64,000 nt of DNA, taken from contig JBBCJL010000006.1 in the NCBI GenBank assembly GCA_037190225.1, positions 558,001 to 622,000 on the forward strand, read 5' to 3'. The translations under genes and the position numbers were made by a program. Source of the stretch: MKSF01 sp037190225 (lineage in GTDB: Bacteria; Bacteroidota; Bacteroidia; Chitinophagales; Chitinophagaceae). Of this stretch, positions 34,418-43,158 are shown piece by piece (position 1 is the stretch's first letter; each line of letters begins with the position of its first letter). A model generated the notes under the pieces. It worked only from the letters and a program-made list of their open reading frames with translations, had not been told where the DNA came from and did not search any database.

Positions 34418-37084
34418 ATGGCACTTTCTACCTATAAGAAAAAGAGATCTTTCGGGGATACACCGGAGCCGGAAGGCGGAAAACCTGACACAACGCAGCT
34501 CAGGTTCGTGGTCCAGAAGCATGATGCGTCCCACCTGCATTATGATTTCCGGCTGGAAATACAGGGCGTTCTGAAAAGCTGGGCAGTGCCCAAAGGGCCA
34601 TCGCTCAATCCTGCGGACAAGCGGCTGGCTATGGAAGTGGAAGACCATCCCTACGATTACAAAGATTTTGAGGGCATCATACCGGAAGGCAATTACGGGG
34701 CCGGTACCGTCATCGTCTGGGACGAGGGCACTTATGAGCCTCTCATTCCGGCAGAGAGCAAGCAGGAGATGGAAAAGGACCTGCTGAAGCAGTGGAAGGC
34801 CGGCAGCCTAAAATTCAGGCTCAACGGTAAAAAGCTCAAGGGGGAATTTGCCCTGGTGAGGATGAAAGGCCGGGAAAAGAACGCATGGCTGCTGATCAAG
34901 CATAAGGATGCGTATGCTTCGGAAGCGGATATAACCGCTAAGGACAAATCGGTAGTGTCCAAAAAGACGATCGCGCAGATGGCCAGAGCCGGCGGTAAAG
35001 CTTCAGACGCCCAAGCTCCTGCCCGGGCTACCCGGAAAACCGCAGCCCGGAAAAAGACGGCAGCAAAGAGGTCCTTTAAACGGGAAGAGGATGCTTCTGA
35101 AGCGGGTGAGGATATTAAAGATATCCTTGCCGGGGCTCCTAAAGCAGCGTTCCCCAGGTCTGTCATCCCTATGCTGGCCACGCTGGTGGACGAGCCTTTT
35201 GATAATGACGATTGGGAATACGAAGTAAAATGGGACGGATACAGGGCACTGGCATTCAGCAATAACAGGACGACAAAGCTGCTGTCCAGGAATGAGAAAT
35301 CCTTCTCCGACAGGTTCTATCCCGTAACGGACGCTGTAAAGGCCTGGGATATACGCGCCGTGCTGGATGGTGAGATCATCGCGATAAACGATGAGGGCCT
35401 GCCTGATTTCAACAGGCTCCAGAACTGGCAGCAGGAATCAGACGGACCCTTACAATACTATATTTTTGACCTGCTCTGGTATGAGGGTAAAGACCTGACG
35501 GGACTGCCCTTATCACAGCGAAAGGCCATCCTGGGCAGCATAATTCCGGCCAATCACCCCATCATCAAGCTGAGCGACAGCCTGAATGTTGGCGGCACCA
35601 CGCTTTTTAAGCAGGTATCTGATATGGGCCTTGAAGGGATCATAGCCAAGCGGTCCAACAGCAAGTACCATCCCGGGGAGCGTTCCAGGGACTGGCTGAA
35701 GATCAAGGCGCAGAAAAGGCAGGAAGTGGTGATAGGGGGCTATACAAGGAACCAGGGCAGCTCCAAGGCTTTCAGCTCCCTGCTGCTTGGTGTCTTTGAA
35801 GGCAAAAAGTTCAAATATGTAGGAAAAGCCGGTACCGGGTTCAAGGAAAAGGAACAACGCGCGCTCCTGGCGCTGTTCGAACCGTTAACCCGCAGGACCA
35901 GCCCATTTGACGGAACTCCGGACACGGATACTTCCTCCCCATTCCGCCCGCGCCCTCCAAAGGCATCGGTGGTCTGGCTACAGCCAGAGCTGGTATGCGA
36001 GATCCGTTTTACGGAGATCACGGAGGGAGGCGTATTCCGCCATCCCGCATTCATTGCCTTAAGAGAGGATAAGAAGCCAGCAGCAGTGAAGGAAGAAAAA
36101 GAGCTCCCTACCGGGGCAGTCGTTAAAGATGAGGCAGGACCGTCCCAAAGCCGCAAACCGCCCGCTAAAGCCGGGAAAGCGCCTCAAAAGAAGACAGTGA
36201 AGGTCAATAGCAATGAGCTGGTCTTTACCAACACGGACAAGGTATTATGGCCGGAAGACGGTTTTACCAAAGGCGACCTGATCGATTATTATGCATCGGT
36301 ATCCAGGTATATATTGCCGCACATCAGGAACCGCCCTATGTCGCTCCACCGGTTTCCCAACGGCATTGACAAGGACAGCTTTTACCAGAAGGATATGACG
36401 GACAAGGTCCCGGACTGGGTGGCCACCTACCCTTACAAAGCGGAAGGCGATAACGAGCAAAAGAATTATATGCTTTGCCAGGACAAGGCCAGCTTACTGT
36501 TCATGGCCAACCTGGGCGCTATAGATGTCAATCCCTGGAACAGCACCATAGAGCGCCCTGAAAACCCCACCTGGTGCGCGCTGGACCTCGACCCCGATAA
36601 GACCAATACTTTTGAGCAGGTAATAGCGGTGGCACGGGCTATTCATGAATTCCTGGAATCCATAAAAGTGCCCTCCTTTTGCAAGACATCAGGGTCTACC
36701 GGCATGCACATCTATATACCCCTGGGAAATAAATACAGCTACGACCAGTCGCAGATGTTCGCCAGGTTCATAGCCGGTGAGGTAAGCCAAATGTTTGACT
36801 TTACCAGCATTGAGCGGATGACCGGTAAGCGTAAAGGCCGGATCTATATAGATTATTTGCAGAACCGTGCGGCGGCTACCCTGGCAGCGCCCTACTCCGT
36901 CCGTCCCAAGCCGGGAGCTACGGTCTCTATGCCCCTGCATTGGGAAGAGGTGAAGGAAGGATTAAGCATGAAAGATTTTACGATAGCCAACGCTTTGGAT
37001 CGCATCAGATCCGAAGGAGATATTTTTAAGCCTGTGCTGGGGAAAGGCATAGACCTGAAGGCCGTGCTTCAGAAATTGGGCTGA
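34418..37084 (+). CDS. ligD: Multifunctional NHEJ ligase LigD
   Basis: 888 residues with all three LigD modules in the order phosphoesterase, ligase, polymerase. The phosphoesterase (about 1-165) has FVVQKHDASHLHYDFRLE and IPEGNYGAGTVIVWD. A Lys/Ala-rich linker follows. The ATP-dependent ligase (about 245-565) has nucleophile Lys271 in EVKWDGYRA, then EIIAINDEGLPDF and EGIIAKRSNSKY. The primase-polymerase (about 600-885) has TNTDKVLWPEDG and metal-binding ALDLDPD. With Ku it repairs double-strand breaks by end joining. No ku gene lies in this window, so the partner must be elsewhere. Flanked by terminators. Confidence 0.97.
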   Translation: MALSTYKKKRSFGDTPEPEGGKPDTTQLRFVVQKHDASHLHYDFRLEIQGVLKSWAVPKGPSLNPADKRLAMEVEDHPYDYKDFEGIIPEGNYGAGTVIVWDEGTYEPLIPAESKQEMEKDLLKQWKAGSLKFRLNGKKLKGEFALVRMKGREKNAWLLIKHKDAYASEADITAKDKSVVSKKTIAQMARAGGKASDAQAPARATRKTAARKKTAAKRSFKREEDASEAGEDIKDILAGAPKAAFPRSVIPMLATLVDEPFDNDDWEYEVKWDGYRALAFSNNRTTKLLSRNEKSFSDRFYPVTDAVKAWDIRAVLDGEIIAINDEGLPDFNRLQNWQQESDGPLQYYIFDLLWYEGKDLTGLPLSQRKAILGSIIPANHPIIKLSDSLNVGGTTLFKQVSDMGLEGIIAKRSNSKYHPGERSRDWLKIKAQKRQEVVIGGYTRNQGSSKAFSSLLLGVFEGKKFKYVGKAGTGFKEKEQRALLALFEPLTRRTSPFDGTPDTDTSSPFRPRPPKASVVWLQPELVCEIRFTEITEGGVFRHPAFIALREDKKPAAVKEEKELPTGAVVKDEAGPSQSRKPPAKAGKAPQKKTVKVNSNELVFTNTDKVLWPEDGFTKGDLIDYYASVSRYILPHIRNRPMSLHRFPNGIDKDSFYQKDMTDKVPDWVATYPYKAEGDNEQKNYMLCQDKASLLFMANLGAIDVNPWNSTIERPENPTWCALDLDPDKTNTFEQVIAVARAIHEFLESIKVPSFCKTSGSTGMHIYIPLGNKYSYDQSQMFARFIAGEVSQMFDFTSIERMTGKRKGRIYIDYLQNRAAATLAAPYSVRPKPGATVSMPLHWEEVKEGLSMKDFTIANALDRIRSEGDIFKPVLGKGIDLKAVLQKLG

Positions 37085-37087
37085 TAA

Positions 37088-37121
37088 AAAAGGCCGCCGG
37101 CTGAAATTCCGGCGGCCTTTT
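37088..37121. terminator. Bidirectional terminator after ligD
   Basis: A 13-bp stem (AAAAGGCCGCCGG and complement) around an eight-base loop with A and T runs, between converging genes. Confidence 0.88.
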
Positions 37122-37142
37122 CCAGGTCCTTATAGCGGCATA

Positions 37143-37982
37143 CTAATTTTCCACCGTGAACTTGCTGATCCCGCGCCGGTCTGCGGTACTGATCTCCATG
37201 ATATACAGGCCGGCATTAAGGGTTGATACATCTACCTGTACAGTCTGCATTCCGGTACCTGTAATATCCTTTACCAATACAGCCTTACCTGTTGCATCAG
37301 CTACCCGGACGGTTGCGGGTTCCGTACCTGCGAATTCATAATCGAAGTATATTGCCCCTGAAACAGCGGGGTTGGGATATAGCTGTAAGGTGCCGGAACA
37401 GGCATTTATCTCACCAATACCGATAGGTCTCTGCATTTCAATGATGACGAAGCTGAAATTGTTGGAATCAACAGGATCATCGTAATCACTTGATACTACC
37501 CAATTACTGGTAGTATTCCCGCTGCCGAACCCGATCGACTGCACAAACAAAACAAAGTGGCCACCTCTGGGAGCATCACGATAAATGAAAGCCTGATCTC
37601 CGGGTTCGAAAGGCGTCTCAAAGAGACTGAATAAACGTCCCGTTTTTACGGTATCGGTATAAATGGTCAGCTCTTCATCAACTCCCAGGGCAAAGCGGCT
37701 TTTAGGTGAAAGGACATGCTTCATTTGCTGCGTGGCAGGAGTGAGGAAAACACTATCTATTGAAGTATATAACCCTACGGAGACCAGGGAATCCGTTATA
37801 AGGTCAATAGCATCCTGTCCGTTGTTCTTCAGGGTATAGCTTATAGCAATATCATCATCCAGGTAATGGAATTTGGCGCCGGGCTGAGGACTTGTGATGT
37901 GCACAGACAGATCGGCAACGGTCTGGCCCTGTAGGGAGCATACGGCCAATAATAAGGTTAAGCTGGTAAATATTTTTTTCAT
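37143..37982 (-). CDS. Small secreted protein with T9SS sorting tail
   Basis: 279 residues. Signal peptide to about LQGQ (residue 20). An N-terminal immunoglobulin-like region (DLSVHITSPQPGAKFHYLDDDIAISYTLKNNG) looks like a CARDB/adhesion-type fold. The C-terminal 75 residues (LQLYPNPAVSGAIYFDYEF..., VDVSTLNAGLYIMEISTADRRGISKFTVEN) are a T9SS type A sorting domain. Probably a surface-exposed adhesin or binding protein; no enzyme motif. It converges with ligD and shares its terminator. Confidence 0.85.
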   Translation of the reverse strand: MKKIFTSLTLLLAVCSLQGQTVADLSVHITSPQPGAKFHYLDDDIAISYTLKNNGQDAIDLITDSLVSVGLYTSIDSVFLTPATQQMKHVLSPKSRFALGVDEELTIYTDTVKTGRLFSLFETPFEPGDQAFIYRDAPRGGHFVLFVQSIGFGSGNTTSNWVVSSDYDDPVDSNNFSFVIIEMQRPIGIGEINACSGTLQLYPNPAVSGAIYFDYEFAGTEPATVRVADATGKAVLVKDITGTGMQTVQVDVSTLNAGLYIMEISTADRRGISKFTVEN

Positions 37983-38174
37983 AAATACGTATTTTTACAA
38001 GTGAACAATATAGATCAGACGTAAAATCAGCAGTGTTCCTTTGGTCCATTCAGTCTTTTTTCAGGTACATATTATTGAATATTAAAGGATGGAGCCGGCA
38101 CACCTCTAACAGGCAAATACGGCCAGCAAGGCCACCTGTATGCAGGAGCCGTATGCATTCTTCGTTCGATGGTC

Positions 38175-38218
38175 AATAAAAGATATTTTTGTCTTTTATT
38201 AAAATATCCCTACCTTTG
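38175..38218 (+). promoter_or_regulatory. Rrf2-type operator overlapping the cupin-rrf2 promoter
   Basis: A near-perfect dyad at 38175-38200, arms AATAAAAGATA and TGTCTTTTATT around TTTT with one mismatch. It covers the -33 TTTG (38188-38191). Nineteen bases later is TACCTTTG (38211-38218), a perfect -7 element. A repressor bound here would block RNA polymerase. The same operator recurs before hmp. Confidence 0.8.
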
Positions 38219-38279
38219 GCCTGAACGATACACGATCAAGGTAAGACCCGGCGCCATATACCGGGAAAGTCACAATATC

Positions 38280-38624
38280 ATGAAAATAACATCCCTGCTG
38301 GACAATATAAGCTATGCCGACCATCATCCTTCCGCCCAGGTGCTGATCCATAACGATCATAGCAAAGAAATACGGATCATATTCCGGGAAGGGCAGGAAA
38401 TGAAAGCCCATAAGTCACCCTATCCTATTGTCATCGAGATCGTAGAGGGATCCATTGATTTTGGCGTTGAAGGCGTACGCCACCCTTTACCCAAAGGCTC
38501 TCTCGTCAGCCTGGAAAGCCATATCGTACATGACCTGAAAGCTACCGCTGACAGCATTGTCAGGCTGTCATTGCACCAAGGCGACCAGCCGGACAGGGTA
38601 CAGCAGGCTATAAAAGGTAATTAA
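38280..38624 (+). CDS. Small cupin protein of the NO-response module
   Basis: 114 residues from ATG 38280; the open frame before it crosses the promoter and is excluded. A single cupin barrel: IRIIFREGQEMKAHKSPYPIVIEIVEGSIDFGVEG, then LPKGSLVSLESHIVHDLKATADSIVRLSLH. Metal-ligand candidates are His43-like (KAHKSP), Glu residues of the first motif, and the His in SHIVHDL. Function unknown; it might sense or detoxify a reactive nitrogen species or act as a redox or metal protein. It precedes rrf2 by four bases and shares its promoter and operator with it. Confidence 0.85.
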   Translation: MKITSLLDNISYADHHPSAQVLIHNDHSKEIRIIFREGQEMKAHKSPYPIVIEIVEGSIDFGVEGVRHPLPKGSLVSLESHIVHDLKATADSIVRLSLHQGDQPDRVQQAIKGN

Positions 38625-38628
38625 GCGA

Positions 38629-39066
38629 ATGGGACTTTTTTCTAAAACCTGCGAATATGCGATGCGGGCGGTCTTTTATATCGCCAGCCGCTCATCGAGC
38701 GGCTCCCGCCCCGGCATCAGGGAGATTGCCGAAAATATCAACTCGCCCGGGCACTTCCTCGCCAAAATCCTGCAAAAGCTGAGTAAGGAAGGGATCATTT
38801 GCTCCGTTAAAGGCCCCAACGGCGGCTTCTATATTGAGCCCCAGGGGCTTAAGCGTCCCCTGGCGGATATTATCACCGCCCTGGAAGGCAATGAGATATT
38901 TACCGGCTGCGCTATGGGCCTGAGCTATTGCTCGGAAAGCAACCCCTGTCCGCTGCACCATGACTTCAAGCAGGTAAGGAACCGGCTCACGCAAATGCTC
39001 TACAATACCAGTATCGGCTCATTTAACCAGGAGCTGCTGAACGGTGCCTTCAGCCTGAACAAATAG
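38629..39066 (+). CDS. Rrf2-family regulator, NsrR-like [Fe-S] type
   Basis: 145 residues. N-terminal winged helix: TCEYAMRAVFYIASRSSSGSRPGIREIAENINSPGHFLAKILQKLSKEGII, followed by the GPNGGFYI wing. The C-terminal dimer region has three Cys, C94, C101 and C107 (GCAMGLSYCSESNPCPLH), with spacing close to the cluster ligands of NsrR and IscR. In NsrR the cluster reacts with nitric oxide and releases DNA. Its position between two copies of the same palindrome and before a flavohemoglobin gene supports an NO-sensing repressor that controls its own operon. It is not IscR, since no isc/suf genes are near. Confidence 0.9.
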   Translation: MGLFSKTCEYAMRAVFYIASRSSSGSRPGIREIAENINSPGHFLAKILQKLSKEGIICSVKGPNGGFYIEPQGLKRPLADIITALEGNEIFTGCAMGLSYCSESNPCPLHHDFKQVRNRLTQMLYNTSIGSFNQELLNGAFSLNK

Positions 39067-39079
39067 TTTTTTTTACCCT

Positions 39080-39105
39080 AATAAAAGACATTTTTGTCCT
39101 TTATT
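39080..39105 (+). promoter_or_regulatory. Rrf2-type operator upstream of hmp
   Basis: Dyad with arms AATAAAAGACA and TGTCCTTTATT around TTTT, one mismatch. It is identical to the operator at 38175 in all but two positions. The TTTG inside it may be a -33 element; the -7 element is weak (TACAGGAA at 39119). Confidence 0.8.
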
Positions 39106-39156
39106 AAAACAGGGAAGATACAGGAAATAAAAAATCATTTTTAATCATTCATAGCT

Positions 39157-40365
39157 ATGACAACAGATCAAATCCAATTAGTGAAAGACACTGTACCCGT
39201 ATTGAGAGCGCACGGCGTAGCGCTGACCACCCATTTTTACAACCGTATGTTTACGCACAACCCGGAGCTGAAGCATATGTTCAATATGGGCAACCAGCAG
39301 AACAGCAAGCAGCAGACCGCCCTGGCCCTAGCAGTACTGGCTTATGCCGAACATATCGAAAATCCCGGTGCGCTCATGCCTGCAGTAGACCATATCGGGC
39401 AGAAGCATACCAGCCTGGATATCCGCCCGGAGCATTACGCCATCGTAGGCCGGCACCTCATCGCTTCTATCGCCGAAGTGCTTGGAGAGGCGGCCAGCCC
39501 GCAATTACTGGAAGCCTGGACCCTGGCTTACCGGCAGCTTGCAGCTATCATGAGCGGCCATGAGCAGCAAATATACGATGGGCAAATAGCGAAAAAAGGC
39601 GGCTGGACCGGCTGGAGACCGTTTATCGTAAAGGAAAAGGTCAGGGAATCGGCAGAGATCACTTCCTTTTATCTTTATCCTGCGGATGGCGGCGATGTGG
39701 CCCATTATCTCCCCGGGCAGTATATCAGCCTCCGCCTGTTCCTGCCGGAGCTGAACCTTATGCAGCCCAGGCAGTACAGCATATCCTGCTCACCCAACGG
39801 TAAGTATTACCGTATTTCCGTAAAACGAGAAGCCGGGAGCCGTCACCCGGACGGTATGATCAGCAACAGGCTCCACGACCATATACAGGAAGGTGCTGTG
39901 GTTGAGCTGACTGCCCCTGCCGGCTCTTTCGTGCTGAATAAGCAGGGCCGGTCGCACAAGGTGTTCATCAGCGGCGGCGTAGGACAGACACCGTTGCTCT
40001 CTATGCTGGAAGATATTGCCGGCGATCCGGCAGCACAGCAGCTTCCCGTTACCTGGATACACGGCTGCCGCAGCGAACGGGTACATGCCTTTAAGGACAG
40101 GATAGCAGCAATAGGACAACATTACCGTAACCTCAACCAGCATATTTTCTATGAGGACACACCCCTGCAACATAAAGATCACTATCAGGGGCAGGTGGAG
40201 CTGGAATTGCTGAAAACGGAGATCCTGAACCAGGAGGCCGATTATTATATCTGCGGACCGGCACCGTTCATCACCAAGCATTACGAATTCCTGGTCGCCA
40301 ATGGCGTACAGCAGGACGCCATACATTTCGAGGAGTTTGGGCCTTCTTCCTTACAGTTGAACTAA
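39157..40365 (+). CDS. hmp: Flavohemoglobin, nitric oxide dioxygenase
   Basis: 402 residues, typical flavohemoglobin length. N-terminal globin (1-140) with proximal His84 in HIGQKHTSLDIRPEHY; FAD-binding ferredoxin-reductase domain (about 150-260) with RQYSISCSPNGKYYRISVKRE; NAD-binding domain with FISGGVGQTPLLSML and a C-terminal YYICGPAPFI and FEEFGP. It converts NO and O2 to nitrate in the cytoplasm using NADH. An Rrf2 operator lies 52 bases upstream of the ATG. The gene is followed by a long terminator hairpin. Confidence 0.97.
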   Translation: MTTDQIQLVKDTVPVLRAHGVALTTHFYNRMFTHNPELKHMFNMGNQQNSKQQTALALAVLAYAEHIENPGALMPAVDHIGQKHTSLDIRPEHYAIVGRHLIASIAEVLGEAASPQLLEAWTLAYRQLAAIMSGHEQQIYDGQIAKKGGWTGWRPFIVKEKVRESAEITSFYLYPADGGDVAHYLPGQYISLRLFLPELNLMQPRQYSISCSPNGKYYRISVKREAGSRHPDGMISNRLHDHIQEGAVVELTAPAGSFVLNKQGRSHKVFISGGVGQTPLLSMLEDIAGDPAAQQLPVTWIHGCRSERVHAFKDRIAAIGQHYRNLNQHIFYEDTPLQHKDHYQGQVELELLKTEILNQEADYYICGPAPFITKHYEFLVANGVQQDAIHFEEFGPSSLQLN

Positions 40366-40734
40366 GCAGCTACATAGCAGCCTGCTCTTACAGGCCTGAT
40401 CCGGCAATGGGATAAAAGCCGGCAGCAGGTATTATCTGCCCGGGCAGGCCCGCCTGGAAAAAGCAAACAACCCTGTCCTATTGAGCCAAGCCTTGATAAG
40501 ACAGGGTTGTTTATTCATACCTATCACATTTCGACCGGGCCCGATTGGTGCCCGGCAAGCTCAACGTGACCATACGAGAGGCTTTCCTGATGTCTTCTTA
40601 TGGGAACCATAACGCCCCGAATATCCGGGCAACGGCGCTTTCTAAATATCCATAAGTCAACTTTCCGGGCCCGCAACCGTTATAGTATCATTGTTTTTGC
40701 ATTACGGCTATTCATCATTAACCTGAGATACAAT
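40366..40734. other. Intergenic region between hmp and mgtC-like gene
   Basis: Holds the hmp terminator and a second hairpin CCGGGC-n9-GCCCGG at 40535-40555. The remaining ~170 bases are the probable leader of the mgtC-like gene. I see no M-box or other known riboswitch motif. Confidence 0.45.
40465..40512 (+). terminator. Terminator after hmp
   Basis: A 13-bp perfect stem (AAACAACCCTGTC and complement) with a 22-base loop, ending in TTT. Confidence 0.75.
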
Positions 40735-41376
40735 ATGTTGGAGCAATTAGACGAGCTACCCATCCCGAGTGTATTGATATCCGTCCTGTGCGGGGCTATA
40801 GTGGGCTTTGAACGGGAATTCAAAAATAAATCCGCAGGATTCCGGACCATCATCCTCATCTGCCTGGGTTCGACCATCTTCACGCTTACTTCCCGTATGG
40901 GCAATGTTTCCGATGACCGTATAGCCGCCAATATTGTCACCGGGATCGGATTTATCGGTGCCGGCGTAATTTACCAGGGTAAATTTACCGTACAGGGCCT
41001 CACAACAGCAGCGGTTATCTGGTCGATGGCGGGAATCGGTATGATCATCGGGTTCGGGAATTATCTCCTGGGCTTTATTCTCACCCTCTGCATGGCAGTG
41101 ATCCTTTCGCTCTTCCAAAAGATGGAAATCCTGCTGTCCGGCATTTATTCCATACATACCATCCATATCACCTTCCAAAACCTCCAGGTGTCAAACCTTG
41201 ACGAGTTTGAAAATTTCCTGAAAGCACATAAAGTGACCCCTCAGAGAAAAGGGGTGGAGAAAAAAGGCGTACACCTTACGGCTGTTTATGAAATTACCGG
41301 CAAACAAAAGAATATCGACCAGGCCAATCATGCCATTATCGCATTGGACTATGTGTATGCATTCAATAATTTGTGA
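40735..41376 (+). CDS. MgtC/SapB-family membrane protein
   Basis: 213 residues from ATG 40735. N-terminal membrane domain with the family signature GAIVGFEREFKNKSAGFRTIILICLGSTIFTL, then GIGFIGAGVIYQGKFTVQGLTTAAVIWSMAGIGMIIGFG, giving four to five membrane segments. The C-terminal ~75 residues are a soluble ACT-like domain. MgtC-type proteins are linked to growth at low magnesium and, in pathogens, survival in macrophages through effects on F-ATPase; in free-living bacteria the role is less clear. The frame extends upstream to 40600 without family-like sequence. Confidence 0.92.
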   Translation: MLEQLDELPIPSVLISVLCGAIVGFEREFKNKSAGFRTIILICLGSTIFTLTSRMGNVSDDRIAANIVTGIGFIGAGVIYQGKFTVQGLTTAAVIWSMAGIGMIIGFGNYLLGFILTLCMAVILSLFQKMEILLSGIYSIHTIHITFQNLQVSNLDEFENFLKAHKVTPQRKGVEKKGVHLTAVYEITGKQKNIDQANHAIIALDYVYAFNNL

Positions 41377-41507
41377 CGCAGCAGCGCACTGCCGGGGATA
41401 ATATGAAAGCCCTTCCGTAACAGTATATTTTTTTGTCAAAAAATCATACGGCAACAATATTGAACGCATGATCTTCGTTGTATCAGGACACTCAACGTTA
41501 TAATCCG

Positions 41508-41873
41508 ATGAAAGTACGATTACTGCTGGCTACAGCGCTGCTTCTCCTGTTCGGTATTGCATCCGCTCAAACAAAACCTTTGACTGAACGCGAAAAGATA
41601 GAGCTGCTGATCGTAGCGGTCGAACAGCTTCGGGACGCGACCTTTATCCGCAACGGAACGGCATACCCCGCATCACGGGCAGCAGCCCATTTGCGAACCA
41701 AGCTACAGAAGGCAGACAACAGGGTCACCACCGCACAGGATTTTATCAATGGTATTGCTTCTTCGTCCTATTTCAGCGGCAATCCTTACTATATTAAATT
41801 CAGGGATGGCAGGCAGGTAACATCCAAATCCTTCTTCCAGGAAAAGCTGAAGGAAATAGAGCATAAAAAATGA
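41508..41873 (+). CDS. DUF5329-family periplasmic protein
   Basis: 121 residues from ATG 41508. Signal peptide to about ASAQ (residue 21). The mature part follows the DUF5329 pattern: REKIELLIVAVEQLRDATFIRNGTAY, ASRAAAHLRTKLQKADNR, TAQDFINGIASSSYFSGNPYYIKFRDG, and a C-terminal FFQEKLKEIE. The function of this family is unknown. It is separated from the mgtC-like gene by 131 bases and ends at a terminator. Confidence 0.85.
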   Translation: MKVRLLLATALLLLFGIASAQTKPLTEREKIELLIVAVEQLRDATFIRNGTAYPASRAAAHLRTKLQKADNRVTTAQDFINGIASSSYFSGNPYYIKFRDGRQVTSKSFFQEKLKEIEHKK

Positions 41874-41911
41874 GCAGTCGTAAGCATGACACCATCAGCT
41901 CCAGAAAGTAT

Positions 41912-41942
41912 AAGCGCCCGGTAGGATATCGGGCGCTTTCAT
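41912..41942 (+). terminator. Terminator after DUF5329 gene
   Basis: AAGCGCCCG pairs with CGGGCGCTT around a nine-base loop, followed by TCATTT. Confidence 0.7.
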
Positions 41943-42075
41943 TTATATCAGATTGTAATCATTTCCAGGCTGTGACAGCTTCGGCCCCTGAGATTAGGTC
42001 CGGAAGCGTGCTGCTTTGCCACAGTCCCGGAGCAGCATCGGGATAATTGACCGGGTACCATTATCATCCTTTTTT

Positions 42076-43152
42076 TTAAAGATTGTATTTCAGGTACAGC
42101 GCTATCATTGCCGCCTGCCTGGGGTTATCCTTATTCAATATAAAATTGGTATAGAGATCCAGTCCGAAATTAAGCTTGGCTGCAACGGGCAGGTTAATAT
42201 ACATCCTGGCCATGTTGGGAATCTGCTGCGTAACGGTATGATTCCCGTAGTCATAGGTCCCATGGAAAAAGCCGAAACCGATCGAATATTTATTACATAA
42301 GCCCCTGCTGGTGCTCATATCAGCCGATCCGAACTCAATGTTATAGTTCATATACATATTGGATTGGTACAGAGGATAGCGGTAATTCATGATCATTCCC
42401 ACTTTGCCCATTACAAAGAAAGCATTGCGCGAGTATTTGTTGAATAACATCCCGTAACCGACATCCATCGCTATGCCGAAGCGGTCATTGAAATAGGTCA
42501 GCCCGATACCTACATCCTGCATGAAACGCCTGCTGTTCCCTGCCGCATTCAAGGCCCGCTGGCGGCGGGGATCGTTAAGATAGGCCGAAAAGGACGAAGC
42601 GGCCCGCCCGATACTGTCACGTAAAGGCTCCCTGTCAAATGCGCTGACATCATTGACCACAAAAGTGTACAATACCATACGGCTGAGGGTATCTTTATTA
42701 TCCGATAGTGTAAGCGGCTTCGGGTATGTCCCGTAAGACTTCAATATAAATACCGAATCCTGCATAGTTTTGAGCGGGTGATAGGCATTGTCCTTATAGA
42801 CCAGCTCCCTATGATCGGGGGCTATCTCTTCATAGGCGATCTTCACGTAGCTTTCATCCTGGGGCAGCTCTATATATACTTTCTTTTGCGTCAGCGCATC
42901 TTTAAAATCAGGCTGCAAACGTTTGAGCTGATCACCCGCCAGGGCCGCCAGGTGCTGCATTTCCGCTTCACCCTGCCAGTCTTCCTTAAAGGCCATCTGT
43001 ACGATCGCTTTCCCTCTTCCGGGCAGCTCTTTGGTCAGGGTGATCCTTTTTTGCACCGTATCCAGCAGGAAATTGGTACGGGTCTGTTGCGCATAAAGGC
43101 AGGTGCCGGTCAGGCCGAAGATGGTCACGGCCAGGATTTTTTTCAGATTCAT
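42076..43152 (-). CDS. Hypothetical outer-membrane protein of ECF sigma operon
   Basis: 358 residues. Signal peptide to about LYAQ (residue 21). Residues 25-200 are a mixed soluble region without a recognised motif (KAIVQMAFKEDWQGEAEMQHL..., DKDTLSRMVLYTFVVNDVSAF). The C-terminal ~150 residues alternate polar and aromatic residues in short strands (DVGIGLTYFNDRFGIAMDVGYGM, IMNYRYPLYQSNMYMNYNIEFG, KYSIGFGFFHGTYDYG, ARMYINLPVAAKLNFGLDLY), as in a small outer-membrane beta-barrel, and the chain ends ALYLKYNL. Six bases after the putative anti-sigma gene, so it belongs to the same operon and could be its envelope sensor or target. Inferred from position. Confidence 0.75.
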   Translation of the reverse strand: MNLKKILAVTIFGLTGTCLYAQQTRTNFLLDTVQKRITLTKELPGRGKAIVQMAFKEDWQGEAEMQHLAALAGDQLKRLQPDFKDALTQKKVYIELPQDESYVKIAYEEIAPDHRELVYKDNAYHPLKTMQDSVFILKSYGTYPKPLTLSDNKDTLSRMVLYTFVVNDVSAFDREPLRDSIGRAASSFSAYLNDPRRQRALNAAGNSRRFMQDVGIGLTYFNDRFGIAMDVGYGMLFNKYSRNAFFVMGKVGMIMNYRYPLYQSNMYMNYNIEFGSADMSTSRGLCNKYSIGFGFFHGTYDYGNHTVTQQIPNMARMYINLPVAAKLNFGLDLYTNFILNKDNPRQAAMIALYLKYNL

Positions 43153-43158
43153 TGCTAT

